Part shown: piece after piece, positions 44,101 through 51,339 of the stretch
How the letters are laid out: every line of letters starts with the position of its first letter
How positions within the stretch are numbered: position 1 is the first letter of the stretch
NCBI RefSeq assembly: GCF_030463565.1
Contig: NC_134653.1
Location: 36,269,150 to 36,333,149, forward strand
DNA: 64,000 nucleotides
Direction of reading: 5' to 3'
Source of the DNA: Pelecanus crispus
Lineage: Eukaryota; Chordata; Aves; Pelecaniformes; Pelecanidae
The notes under the pieces: model-generated
What the model was told of the DNA's origin: nothing
Databases searched by the model: none
What the model saw: the letters and a program-made list of their open reading frames with translations, nothing else
Made by a program: the position numbers and the translations under genes

Positions 44101-47100
44101 ACCCGTCAAGCAGCAGCAGCTTTGTATCTGACGTGTCTTGCTGCTTCTGGTGGCGCGTGAGACGTCCTGCACGGTGCGAACTGCTCTCTGCCTTGTGCAG
44201 CTGAAGGGAACAAAAATAGACCCGGCCTCAGGTGAACTAAGCGTGTGTGTAGGTGTTGCCACGTGCGGGCTTGTAACTGGTGAAGGTGCCAGGGGAAAGG
44301 AAAAAGACCCTGTTGGTGCAGCGAGTAGTTTCCTGCCAGTCTTTTGGCTTTAACGTAACCCCGTGGTCTTGAAGTTGCTCATTTGGGGTCCTGTGCGTGG
44401 AGGTTGGGAGGCACGGGGAGAGCTTGAAGTAGCGCCTAAAACATTTCTTTCCTTTTACTCTAGTTGTGAAGAAGCTGAATGAGCTTTATAAATCCAGTGT
44501 ATCATCCTGCCACTGCCTCAACATGAGACTCCAGAGGTTCTTCCTGGACAAACAGAAACTCATGGATCGGATCAACAGCATCACGGCGGAGAAGCTCATC
44601 TTCAGCTACGCTGTGCAAATGGTAACAACCATACAGACTTAGCACAGAGCCGGCGTCGGGCATTAACGCGTCCGGCCGCTGGCCTTAGCAGATAGAATCA
44701 TAGAATAGTTTAGGTTGGAAAAGGCCTTTAAGATCATCCAGTCCAACCATTAACCTACACTGCCAAGTCCACACTAAACCAATCAAGGGTAGACCAGACT
44801 AAACCATGTCCCCAAGTGCCACCTCTGCCCGTTTTTTGAACACTTCCAGGGATGGGGACTCCACCACCTCTCTGGGCAGCCTGTTCCAATACTTGACTAC
44901 CCTTTCCGTGAAGAAATTTTTCCTAATATCCAACCTAAACCTCCCCTGGTGCAGCTTAAGCCCATTTCCTCTCGTCCTATCGCTAACTACATGGGAGAAG
45001 AGACCACCACCCCCCTCCCTACCCCCTCCTTTCAGGCAGCTGTAGAGAGTGATCAGGTCTCCCCTCAGCCTCCTCTTCTCCAGGCTGAACACCCCCAGCT
45101 CCCTCAGCCGCTCCCCACCAGCCCTGTGCTCCAGACCCTTCCCCAGCTCCGTTGCCCTTTTCTGAACACGCTCCAGCACCCCGATGTCCTTCTTGTGCTG
45201 AGGGGCTCAAAACTGGACACAGCATTCCAGGTGCGGCCTCCCCAGCGCCGAGCACAGGGGCACAATCACCTCCCTGCTCCTGCTGGCCACACCATTCCTG
45301 ATACAAGCCAGGATGCTGTTGGCCTTCTTGGCCACCTGGGCACACCGCTGGCTGATGTTCAGCCGGCTGTCAACCAGCACCCCCAGGTCGATGGTTTTAC
45401 TCACGATGCTGCATGCAGGCTCTGGAGGCTGGGCGCGGGAGGTCTTCGTGCAGCGCTGGGAGAGCCGAGTCTGGTCTGGGAGTAACCTCTTGGCACGGGG
45501 GTGTTGCCCGCAGGTGCAGTCTGCAGCCCTGGATGAGATGTTCCACCACAGAGAGGACTGTGCACAGAGGTACCACAAGGCCCTGCTGCTGATGGAGGGG
45601 CTCCTGAACATCATCACTGAACAGGGGGACATAGACAACATCAATAAATGTGAGTGTTCTACTTTTTCTCCTGCTAGAACAGGCGTTTTTCTAGCTGCAT
45701 GGATCAGAAATCTCAGTACCTGTGTCCTTTTTCCCTTTTGGCTACATCTTGGTGGACATAGCAGAGATCTCTTGGCTTGTGACAGCTCCTTGCAGCCTGG
45801 CCTCCTGCTTTCCCAGCGGGAAAACTGTTTGAAATGCAGGTCCCTGTTCCGAGCCGCATTTTGAGAGCTTCCCACGCGGAGCGATTGCTAGGGCTTTGTT
45901 GGAGCTTTTGATGTGTGAAAGAACTTGCTGAAGGAAGTGGTTTGGCAGCAGCAGGGGCCTGGGTTTGGTTTCCAGCTGGAAGCATCCCTGCGATTGCCCA
46001 GAGGACCTGGGGAACGTGAAACTGCGGTGGCCGTCGGGCAGAGATGGCCGACGGGCGCAGCGAGGGCTCCTTCCAGCGCGTTTTCTGAAACAGGGCTGCT
46101 CGCCTGCCTGGTGCCCCAGTCCCAGGCCTGGCTGAGAGGGCAGCAGACAAGTATTTTTCTCATCAGCAAGTGCTTGTCGTAGCGGTGAAAGCTGAACTCT
46201 TACGCACTTGCGATCGTTTGGCTTCCTCTCCCAGGGACAGATGGACCCCCCCGTCCGCTTGTCGGGGCTCAGCCCCAGGCAGCAGCTCAGCACCACGCAG
46301 CCATCGCTCGCTGCCCCTGCCCCGGTGGGGTGGGGGAGAGAATCAGAGGAGTGAGAGTGAGAAACACTCCTGGGGTGAGATAAGAACAGTTTAATAATTG
46401 AAATAAAGCAAAATAGTAATGATAATAGTAACAGTATAATAATAATAATAATGATATACGAAGCAAGTGATGCCCAATGCAATTGCTCACCACCCGCCGA
46501 CCGATGCCCAGCCAGTTCCCGAGCAGCGATCGCTGCTCCCCGGCCAACCCCCCCAGTTTCCATACTGCCCATGACGCCGTATGGTATGGAATGGCCCTTG
46601 GGGCAGTTGGGATCAACTCTTCTGGCTGTGCCCCCTCCCAGCTTCTTGTGCCCCTGGCAGAGCATGGGAAGCTGCAAAGTCCTTGACTGGCACAAGCAGT
46701 GCTGAGCAACAACTAAACCATCAGTGTGTTATCAACATTCTTCTCCTACTAAATCCAAACCACAGCACTGTGCCTGCTGCTAGGAAGAAAATTAACTCTA
46801 TCCCAGCCGAAACCAGGACACCGCTGCTCTGAGCCGTCACCTCTCTGGTGCTCTCCCTGCGTTGAGGGCTGTTCTCCGCTGGTGCAGGCTCTGCAAATAA
46901 CACGTGTGGAGTGGAAAGGCCTGACCTTACTTGCTCGGAGCGCGCTTTCCCTGCCCTTATGGCTGGTGTTTAATCGCCTCTGTCGTCTCTCGACGGGAGG
47001 CAGGCAGAGGGGCTGGGGGATAGCTGTCGTCCGTTCGAGCAGCTTGACTTGGCCTGGGCTCTGCTCCGTCACAGCTGAAGCAGCCTGGCCGCGGCAGTCC

Positions 47101-48203
47101 CCGACGGCCGAAGGGAAAGGGCGCAGCTGGCAAACCACGCCTCTCCCCTCTGCTGGCTACCAAACGCGTGTCTTGGGCCAGCACCCGGAGCGCTGCCAGC
47201 CTGCTCTAGCCGTCCGTGTAGGCAGAGCTCTCGGATAGGTAATGAGAGAAGAGATTTCTGGCTCCCAGGCAATCAGTCAGTTCATTATCGCCGACTTTCA
47301 CAGCTGACGTGAGGCTCGCTGAAGGAGAGCAAAGGGACGCTGGCGGTGGGGTGTGGAACGGGAGGGCTGAGCGGACGGGGAATACTAAGTAGTTCCTATT
47401 GTACCGCTTCTTACCAAACCTAAAGCGCGTCTTTTGTCCAGAGATACAGTTAATGCATCTAACAGATTGCTTTTCCCCGCTGATACCCTGGTATTCCCTC
47501 TCTCACCCTGTGTTCCAGCTCCCCGATTGAGCTGTTCTCTGGCAGGCTGTAGCGGGCATGCATTTCTTTTTAAATCTCAGGTATACGATTCCTCATTTCT
47601 GAAAAGTAAAACGATGAACCTAGCAACACAGCGAGTCTTCCTGCGAGAGGAACGAATCCCAGCGCACGTTTAGCTTTTGAGAGAGTCTTGGGCTCAGGCA
47701 GTGGGAATGTGGCACCGACCGTGCTGGGCTGGGCTCGGTCTCTTGGTTGTGAGCCATGACAAATGGCACCGGAGACCTTGGATCGTCTCACCTGCCGGCA
47801 AAAGCCACTCCGCCAACTAAAAGTGAATAAATTGTTCCTGGTGGACGGTGGTTCTTTATAACAACTTGATACCTGCGTCAGAACTGCCGCCTCCTGGCTT
47901 TCGTTGTCGGATCTCCAATTATTCAGCCCTTCCACCTGTCCCTTCCCAGCGTGGTGTTTGTGGCCAGGTCCTCACCTAGCCGAAACCGGTACATGGTAAC
48001 GATTCCGAAAGGGCTGCTTCCACTTGAAGTTCTGCCTTTTTTGCAGTCTCCAGCGTGTTCTGGTAGTCTTTATGTTGCCAGGAAAATGAGAAGTTGATTT
48101 CCTTCATTGTTTGGTGTTTGTTTTTTTTTTTTTTCCCCCTCTCCCAGGTAAACTGTGCATCGAGCGCAGGCTGTCAGCTCTGCTGTCGGGGTTCTGCGCC
48201 TGA
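2091..48203 (+). CDS. ULK1: ULK1, autophagy-initiating Ser/Thr kinase, 3' part (20 exons, 5' end outside window)
   Basis: ULK1 is the cytosolic kinase that starts autophagy in a complex with ATG13, FIP200 (RB1CC1) and ATG101. Twenty exons were placed by AG/GT boundaries and by matching the conserved vertebrate protein; their lengths sum to 2502 nt (833 codons plus TGA) with every splice phase consistent. Encoded here, by local residue: end of the kinase C-lobe (1-64), Ser/Pro-rich disordered region (about 65-615) with a poly-Ser run (79-89), the LC3-interacting motif FVMV (140-143), an SPKLSEF phosphosite and the mTORC1 site GSPPS (538), then the C-terminal EAT/tandem-MIT domain (about 618-833) that binds ATG13. 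Human ULK1 from the equivalent start has about 829 residues, so the length is normal. The ATP-binding lobe and catalytic loop lie upstream of base 1. No frameshift or premature stop was seen. ULK2 is excluded by the ULK1-specific regulatory segments and by PUS1 next door. Confidence 0.97.
2150..6686 (+). other. ULK1 intron 9
   Basis: 4.5-kb intron with T-runs near 2890 and 2970, a GC-richer part at 4840-5460 without a supportable gene, and one minus-strand CR1 at 5481-6059. Confidence 0.85.
5481..6059 (-). mobile_element. CR1 LINE, 5'-truncated, antisense to ULK1
   Basis: Read on the minus strand, the element encodes the last part of CR1 ORF2 ([11 protein letters not shown] and [18 protein letters not shown] are hallmarks), then the 3' UTR, and ends at 5481 with the ATTCTATG-type tail. 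It is truncated near CAGGGGCACAATC at the right end. The frame is broken between the two ORF pieces, so it is a dead copy. Confidence 0.93.
6687..6769 (+). CDS. ULK1: ULK1 coding exon 10
   Basis: 83 nt, acceptor ATCCTAG, donor GTAAGA. It encodes [17 protein letters not shown] then [10 protein letters not shown], the kinase C-lobe helices, and ends with the first base of an Asp codon. Confidence 0.95.
6770..11780 (+). other. ULK1 intron 10
   Basis: 5-kb intron. It contains a CR1 (8825-9165), T-rich runs near 7350 and 11395, and a 16-T run (11760-11775) that forms the pyrimidine tract of exon 11. No other gene is supported. Confidence 0.85.
8825..9165 (-). mobile_element. CR1 LINE, 5'-truncated, antisense to ULK1
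   Basis: The minus strand encodes [20 protein letters not shown] and [18 protein letters not shown], followed by the CR1 tail ending at 8825 with the octamer repeat. The element starts in the segment reading [12 protein letters not shown]. About 340 bp, inserted independently of the copy at 5481. Confidence 0.92.
11781..11831 (+). CDS. ULK1: ULK1 coding exon 11 (51-nt in-frame exon)
   Basis: 51 nt, acceptor is a T16 run followed by CCCAG, donor GTAAGT. It encodes [17 protein letters not shown], the end of the kinase domain. It starts and ends in phase 1, so skipping it would keep the frame and remove 17 residues. Confidence 0.94.
11832..19297 (+). other. ULK1 intron 11
   Basis: 7.5-kb intron, the longest in the window. 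It contains an old sense-strand CR1 (14650-15093), an unexplained stop-free stretch (12693-13445), a T run at 15494 and AT-rich DNA. No exon of ULK1 is missing between exons 11 and 12, because the joined protein is complete. Confidence 0.85.
14650..15093 (+). mobile_element. Old CR1 LINE, 5'-truncated, sense to ULK1
   Basis: The plus strand encodes a degraded CR1 ORF2 end ([19 protein letters not shown], then [10 protein letters not shown]), followed by CR1 3' UTR text and a tail ending in CTATGGTTCTGTG at 15093. It is more diverged than the minus-strand copies and contains a GGAGGT triplication at 15044-15061. One of only two sense-oriented elements in the window. Confidence 0.85.
19298..19386 (+). 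CDS. ULK1: ULK1 coding exon 12 (poly-Ser segment)
   Basis: 89 nt, acceptor TTCTCAG, donor GTAAGT. It encodes [14 protein letters not shown], a serine run written with mixed TCC/AGC/TCT codons, then TSHLASPP. It ends in phase 0 just before the Ser317-equivalent site. Confidence 0.95.
19387..21493 (+). other. ULK1 intron 12
   Basis: 2.1-kb intron without a recognised repeat or gene. It ends in the tandem acceptor TTAGCAG at 21487-21493. Confidence 0.8.
21494..21656 (+). CDS. ULK1: ULK1 coding exon 13 (AMPK site and LIR motif)
   Basis: 163 nt from the CAG acceptor, donor GTAAGG. It encodes [17 protein letters not shown], then [15 protein letters not shown]. The first Ser corresponds to human Ser317, an AMPK site. 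FVMV at 21629-21640 is the LC3/GABARAP-interacting motif, preceded by acidic DTDD as usual. A TAG acceptor 3 nt upstream could add one Gln codon. Confidence 0.95.
21657..23436 (+). other. ULK1 intron 13
   Basis: 1.8-kb intron holding a composite CR1 at 22863-23360; the acceptor CCTCAG lies 75 bp beyond it. Confidence 0.83.
22863..23360 (-). mobile_element. Composite double-tail CR1 LINE, antisense to ULK1
   Basis: From left to right on the + strand there is a complete CR1 tail (22863-22961), a 70-bp AT-rich spacer reading TTTCATGTTTCCTGG, then a second CR1 tail (from about 23029) running into ORF2-end sequence (minus-strand [18 protein letters not shown]). The same junction occurs at three other places in the window, so it is a subfamily structure and not a chance double insertion. 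Confidence 0.88.
23437..23497 (+). CDS. ULK1: ULK1 coding exon 14
   Basis: 61 nt, acceptor TTCCTCAG, donor GTAAGA. It encodes [20 protein letters not shown], matching the human GDLVAEAP...DSLMCSG segment after the LIR motif. Confidence 0.94.
23839..23928 (+). CDS. ULK1: ULK1 coding exon 15
   Basis: 90 nt, acceptor TTCTTCAG, donor GTGAGA. It encodes [20 protein letters not shown] then PYSSSPSPS, a Ser/Pro-rich disordered segment with several SP sites. Confidence 0.95.
23929..27995 (+). other. ULK1 intron 15
   Basis: 4.1-kb intron with no recognised CR1 or LTR and no supportable gene; AT-rich in the middle. One of the longest repeat-free stretches in the window. Confidence 0.8.
27996..28121 (+). 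CDS. ULK1: ULK1 coding exon 16
   Basis: 126 nt, acceptor CCAACAG, donor GTAAGT. It encodes [20 protein letters not shown] then [15 protein letters not shown]. The VPIPVPTQ...YxRIExNLQSP block is highly conserved in ULK1. Confidence 0.96.
28122..31781 (+). other. ULK1 intron 16
   Basis: 3.7-kb intron. Low-complexity G/T runs at 30318-30415 and a short TG run near 31675; a possible 20-bp CR1 tail remnant at 31721 is too short to call. Confidence 0.8.
31782..31933 (+). CDS. ULK1: ULK1 coding exon 17
   Basis: 152 nt, acceptor CTTACAAG, donor GTAAGA. It encodes [20 protein letters not shown], then a Pro-rich part and [15 protein letters not shown], matching human RRSGSTSPLGF...MSLGGGRPYTPSPQ. 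Confidence 0.95.
32770..32853 (+). CDS. ULK1: ULK1 coding exon 18
   Basis: 84 nt, acceptor CCCTCAAAG, donor GTGCGT (weaker than its neighbours). It encodes [20 protein letters not shown] then VRSRIPVA. It starts with the conserved VGTIPE; the rest is less conserved, as in other species. Confidence 0.93.
33154..33248 (+). mobile_element. CR1 tail fragment, sense to ULK1
   Basis: About 95 bp reading GGTTTAGTGG...TTGGACTGGATGATCTTAAAG and ending CGATTCTATGATTCTGTG. It is the 3' tail of a CR1 in the sense orientation, severely 5'-truncated, in intron 18. Confidence 0.9.
33541..33803 (+). CDS. ULK1: ULK1 coding exon 19 (AMPK Ser555 region)
   Basis: 263 nt, acceptor CCCTCCAG, donor GTATGT; the largest exon here. 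It encodes [28 protein letters not shown], a variable part, then [18 protein letters not shown] and MGSPTK. It contains the SAPNLS site (AMPK Ser555 equivalent, a 14-3-3-binding site) and SSPKL (Ser637 equivalent). Confidence 0.96.
34440..34624 (+). CDS. ULK1: ULK1 coding exon 20
   Basis: 185 nt, acceptor TCTTCTTAG, donor GTGAGC. It encodes [38 protein letters not shown] and a less conserved end. The [11 protein letters not shown] block is near-invariant in ULK1. Confidence 0.96.
35463..35578 (+). CDS. ULK1: ULK1 coding exon 21
   Basis: 116 nt, acceptor CTTTTTTTTAG, donor GTAGGT. It encodes [20 protein letters not shown] then [13 protein letters not shown]. The [15 protein letters not shown] block is diagnostic of ULK1/ULK2. 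Confidence 0.96.
36173..36316 (+). CDS. ULK1: ULK1 coding exon 22 (mTORC1 site)
   Basis: 144 nt, acceptor CTCCCCAG, donor GTAAAG. It encodes [20 protein letters not shown], then [18 protein letters not shown] and TRTRMFS. The TCC at 36262-36264 is the Ser that corresponds to human Ser758 (mouse Ser757), the inhibitory mTORC1 site. The following RMFS matches another described AMPK-site region. Confidence 0.96.
36317..38905 (+). other. ULK1 intron 22
   Basis: 2.6-kb intron with no recognised repeat, RNA gene or coding exon. Confidence 0.78.
38906..39093 (+). CDS. ULK1: ULK1 coding exon 23
   Basis: 188 nt, acceptor TCTTTTCAG, donor GTGGGT. It encodes a variable Ser/Gly-rich start ([20 protein letters not shown]) and then the conserved [20 protein letters not shown] and PEETLME, the linker into the EAT domain. 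Confidence 0.95.
39094..41748 (+). other. ULK1 intron 23
   Basis: 2.7-kb intron. It contains a short tandem repeat (39732-39776), a 22-T run (39870-39891) and GC-richer DNA near its 3' end. No gene is supported. Confidence 0.8.
39732..39776. repeat. Short tandem repeat, about 14-bp unit, three copies
   Basis: Three imperfect copies of TATGTGAATTTT separated by 1-3 bases, in ULK1 intron 23. Confidence 0.8.
41749..41927 (+). CDS. ULK1: ULK1 coding exon 24 (EAT domain start)
   Basis: 179 nt, acceptor TTCGACAG, donor GTAAGG. It encodes [33 protein letters not shown] and [19 protein letters not shown], the first helices of the MIT-like domain that binds ATG13 and FIP200. It is strongly GC3-biased compared with upstream exons. 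Confidence 0.97.
42073..42191 (+). CDS. ULK1: ULK1 coding exon 25
   Basis: 119 nt, acceptor TCTTTGCAG, donor GTAAGG. It encodes [20 protein letters not shown] then [18 protein letters not shown], an EAT-domain helix pair nearly identical to human. Confidence 0.97.
42192..44463 (+). other. ULK1 intron 25
   Basis: 2.3-kb intron, with an A-run at 42714-42726 and a strong inverted repeat at 43011-43045. No CR1, LTR or gene is recognised. Confidence 0.8.
43011..43045. repeat. Short inverted repeat (hairpin-forming)
   Basis: Arms ACTACGAATT (43016-43025) and AATTCGTAGT (43032-43041) are perfect reverse complements around a 6-base loop. After one bulged T the stem continues with TTAC/GTAA. Confidence 0.85.
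44464..44621 (+). CDS. ULK1: ULK1 coding exon 26
   Basis: 158 nt, acceptor TTACTCTAG, donor GTAACA. It encodes [38 protein letters not shown] and [14 protein letters not shown], the second MIT repeat of the EAT domain. Confidence 0.97.
44622..45513 (+). other. ULK1 intron 26, mostly a CR1
   Basis: 892-bp intron of which about 700 bp (44694-45400) is one antisense CR1. That leaves roughly 70 bp of unique sequence at the donor side and 113 bp at the acceptor side. Confidence 0.88.
44694..45400 (-). mobile_element. CR1 LINE, 5'-truncated, antisense to ULK1
   Basis: The minus strand encodes, across two frames, CR1 ORF2-end text: [30 protein letters not shown], then [20 protein letters not shown] and [16 protein letters not shown], followed by the tail ending at 44694. 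One of the two longest CR1 copies in the window and frameshifted. Its right boundary is approximate. Confidence 0.92.
45514..45649 (+). CDS. ULK1: ULK1 coding exon 27
   Basis: 136 nt, acceptor TGCCCGCAG, donor GTGAGT. It encodes [40 protein letters not shown] and DNINK, an EAT-domain helix close to human. Confidence 0.97.
46260..46820 (-). mobile_element. Solo LTR, avian ERVL-like, with 5-bp target duplication
   Basis: 561 bp. On the minus strand it starts TGTCCTGGTTTC and ends in GACA, the usual TG...CA boundaries, and matches a common avian ERVL-type LTR (start ...GCTGGGATAGAGTTAATTTT). A perfect 5-bp target duplication, CCGCT, flanks it at 46255-46259 and 46821-46825; 5 bp fits class III (ERVL). 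No internal viral genes are present, so it is a recombined solo LTR. The minus strand has an ATTAAA signal near the middle. It lies antisense in the last ULK1 intron. Confidence 0.92.
46521..46538. repeat. Perfect 18-bp palindrome inside the LTR
   Basis: GAGCAGCGATCGCTGCTC equals its own reverse complement. The second LTR keeps the inner 16 bp (61081-61096). Confidence 0.9.
48148..48203 (+). CDS. ULK1: ULK1 last coding exon 28 (C-terminus and stop)
   Basis: 56 coding nt, acceptor CCTCTCCCAG. It encodes [17 protein letters not shown] and then TGA at 48201-48203. Human ends [14 protein letters not shown], so the C-terminus is intact. The exon itself begins GTAAAC, a donor-like string directly after the acceptor. 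Confidence 0.97.
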
Positions 48204-49190
48204 CTCCGGTGGTGTTCTTCACGCGCCTCGCCCCGGCTGATCGCTTTTGTTTCCAAGGGCCTGCTGCTGTGGTGGGAAACGATTTTGGCAGTAGGAGACG
48301 ACCCGGAGGATGAACCGCTCGATGCGTTTTGTATTTTGACGTTTTGGGAAGTCGTTCCACAGACTCGGATTCCTCGGTGGGGACGCGTGACTGCAGCGAG
48401 CACAAATGCTCCCCTGCCCAAAGGCCTGGGCGAAGACGTAGCCGATGTGGAAAGGTTTCCCTTGTTGGCAGAGGGGATGAAGGGTAGAAGTCTGCTTCCT
48501 CCCAGCACTTTGAAGGATGAGACTGCTGCCGCCTCCTCTTGCTCGAGAACAGGGTATTCCAGTGCTGTGTCCATTGCGGGCAATGGATGTGCCGAAACTG
48601 CTGGCTTCAGTTGGCGTCGGAGGGTGTCGTTCAGAAATCAAGGCCAGTTTGTGTACTTTTCCCTACCCAGCTGAGAGCCAGGCATCTTCAAGCTCCCCGG
48701 CAACCCGCGGCTCCCCTCCTTCCTCTCCTTTGTCCCTCCTCATCCGTGTTTATGCCTCGGCGCGCGTACCGGACGGCAGAGGAGGGAGTCGTGCTCCCTT
48801 TCGCCCCGGCGTCGCTGAAGTCGCTCCTGCGGACGAAGCGAGCGAGGCAGGGGACGCGCTGCTGCTGGGCAAATCTGCGTCTCCCGCACGGGCCGCCTCT
48901 CCGCCTGGATGGGCGAGCGACGCCGGCAGGGATGGCTCCGCGCGGGAGGGACGGGAGGACGACGGGAAGCGTAACGCTCCTGGGTTCGTAAGCAGCCAAA
49001 ATGAATCCGTCCCTCCCTCGGTCCCCGAGCTCGGCGGGATCGACGCGGAAGACTCCTGGCCATTCGGCTCGGCCTCCTCGGTACGCGTCTGCCAGGAGGA
49101 AGCGCTCGCGCTGTCCCGCTTTTGGCTGTCGGCTGGATAAATCCCCGGTCCCGGAGCCCTCGGCCCCCCCGGACTGAAACACTAGCTTTG
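48150..49190. promoter_or_regulatory. CpG-rich region in the ULK1 terminal exon
   Basis: Dense CG dinucleotides over about 1 kb, far above the flanking introns, at the 3' end of ULK1. It may be an orphan CpG island or just GC-biased microchromosome sequence; function is not shown. Confidence 0.5.
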
Positions 49191-50033
49191 TGAATCAAAG
49201 GAGCACTTTACACACTGTGGGAACTCGGAGAAGTTGACTTTGCATCACACAACAACCCAGGAACATCACGACTGTTAGGAATGCTGTTCCTTCTGTTCCT
49301 TTCCTCGCTTCCTGGTTGTTTTATTGCACTACGTGTGTGCGTATATTAATATGTATTCCTAAGGGTGAATATATATTGATATATATATATATGGTTTGTG
49401 TGTAACTGTACGTATTTAACTGTACTGTATCTTGTGAGCGTGAGGCAAAAAGCACTGCAGAGTCTGTCCTGTTCCTCCTCTGCACCAGGCAAAGCTGACT
49501 TGCAGTCTGGCAGTACCACGATTTGTTTTATTTGGGTTTGTTGGTTTTTTTTTTTTTTTTTTTTTTTTTTTATTTAAATGTTCTTTTAAGGACAGTCAGT
49601 ATAAAGCTCCGTGCTTGTTAAGAGCTCAAGAACAGGCGTTAAGATCCTACGCACTTACAAGTGGAAATGCATTTTTTTAAGAAGTTTTATTTGCTGCTTC
49701 ATACATATTTTTTTTTTTTATAAAGAAATCTTGTAGTGTTCAGTTTTACGTTCAGCATTTCTTTTAAGGAGACTCCAGCCAAATGAGACTGCGGGTGCGA
49801 GTGGCTGGAGTTCTGGTTGAGGCTTCGGATGCCGTGAGCATGTGCGTGAGGAAGGCTGGCTGCCTTTCCGTCTGTCTGCGTGCGCGCGTGAGTGTCTTAA
49901 TTTATCAGAGTCGTGGCAGTATTTGGTTAGCGCTGGGCAGAAAAGTACCTTGGAAAGCAACTCGAAACCTCAGGCTTTGTTTTTGGGGATCTAAAAATAT
50001 TTTGCACACGGTGGTTAAGTCCTCATCGCTTTT

Positions 50034-50048
50034 CCCCCCCCCCCCCCC
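50034..50048. repeat. Poly-C run (15 C)
   Basis: Uninterrupted C15 in the presumed ULK1 3' UTR; a possible binding site for poly(C)-binding proteins if transcribed, and an assembly-error risk. Confidence 0.9.
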
Positions 50049-50527
50049 TCTCAACATCGGCACGTTCAGTGTGATACTTTACCAGGGTTTCAGGAGCAAC
50101 TTAATTGACTTTGGAGCTGCCATCATCTTTGGCAACATGGGTGTTTCTGATCACAGAGCAGAAACGCCAGTAAAGAAATTGAAAAATAGTTCAGATTGCC
50201 CCGACCAGGGAAGTTTTAAGCGTAGCTTTCACAAATGCTTCGGTATTGGGCCGCTGTTGCATCGTACGTTCACAGCCTGCTGCTTCTGTGGCCGTTTGCG
50301 CTTGTGCCTGGGGGGAAAAAAAAAAAAAAGGAGAAAATAAAAAAGACAAGACAAAAACAACCAGCCAACCCCCCCAGCCTGTGGCCAGAAATGCCGAGGA
50401 GACCCAGACTGCTTCCGAAAGGATTTTACCGGTTCCGCAAAGGGCTGCGGCGCACGGGGAGGCGGCGTGGAAGCGCTGCGCCAGGACTGAACTCTGCGAT
50501 GCAGACGCCTGCTGCGTGGCCTGGAGA

Positions 50528-50590
50528 ACCCCAAATCCTCCCGGAGCCCTCCAGAGACCCCCAAATCCTCCCGGAGCCCTCCCGGAGCCC
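50528..50590. repeat. 30-bp tandem repeat, about two copies
   Basis: CCAAATCCTCCCGGAGCCCT occurs at 50531 and again at 50561, followed by a third partial CCCGGAGCCC. Confidence 0.85.
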
Positions 50591-50810
50591 CCCGAGCGCG
50601 CCGACAGCCTCCAGCCAGGGAGCAGCACCAGCCGGGCTCCGCGTCCGTGCCGCAGGCTTAGCGGTGCGTGTGTGTGGTAAGCTCAGCACTAACCTTCCAG
50701 CTGTACTTAATTACTTGAATGTATCCAAATTGTCCACATTCAACGTACACACGTATATATTGCTCCAAAAAAAAAAAAAAAAATCGTGGTTTACAGACCT
50801 ACAACCCCTG

Positions 50811-50892
50811 GATATGTGTGTGTTTGTGTATGTACATACAAGGATGTGTGTGTGCGTGTATATAGATACACAAACACAAACGTGTATATATA
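50811..50892. repeat. Alternating purine-pyrimidine tract with inverted repeats
   Basis: TG/TA-rich tract. TGTGTTTGTGTA (50819-50830) is the reverse complement of 50867-50878, and GTATGTACATAC (50828-50839) is a perfect palindrome. It could form a hairpin or left-handed DNA. Confidence 0.75.
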
Positions 50893-50935
50893 TGTTTTCT
50901 CTCAATACTTGAAACTTAGCCACTGTGCTTGAATT

Positions 50936-51200
50936 AAAAAAAAAAAAACACAACCCACAAAAAAAAAAAAAAACCACACAAAGAAAAAACAACCCCAAAA
51001 ATGGGGGGGTGGGGGAAAAAAAAAAAAACAACAAACAAAAAACAAATTGGACAGGTGATTTCTTCTGCCATCACTTTGGTGACTTTCTTTTTTATCTAAC
51101 TGCATGTAGCGTGAAACCAACTTTTTTTGGTGAAAAATATTTATTGCTTTGTAGAGGATAAGGTATGCAAAAAGAAGAAAGGGAAAAAAAAAAAAAAAAA
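50936..51200. repeat. A-rich low-complexity block with internal G-runs
   Basis: A-runs at 50936-50948, 50959-50973, 51016-51028 and 51184-51200, separated by CA-rich text and interrupted by G7-T-G5 at 51003-51015. A further A17 lies at 50767-50783. All are on the sense strand of ULK1. Confidence 0.85.
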
Positions 51201-51339
51201 GAAAGAAAACACCCCCCCAAAACCAACCCCCCCCCACTGTTGAAGTTGCCAGGGTAGTCCACCCGCTGTTGTCATGGCTTTGTTACTGTTGCAGCGTTTG
51301 TGTCTAGCGACTTTAATAGATTTCAAGAAACCTCAGTCT

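Larger units (their letters stand above)
45650..48147 (+). other. ULK1 intron 27 (last intron)
   Basis: 2.5-kb intron with the solo LTR at 46260-46820. The rest is GC-rich with shadow frames only. A T16 run lies 25 bp before the acceptor. Confidence 0.85.

Noticed and set aside
45207..45875. 222-codon minus-strand frame overlapping ULK1 exon 27
   Set aside because: Its recognisable part is the CR1 ORF2 end; the rest is antisense to the exon. Not a gene.
48517..49198. Frames of 150-207 codons after the ULK1 stop, both strands
   Set aside because: They overlap each other in the CpG-rich 3' UTR and resemble no protein family.
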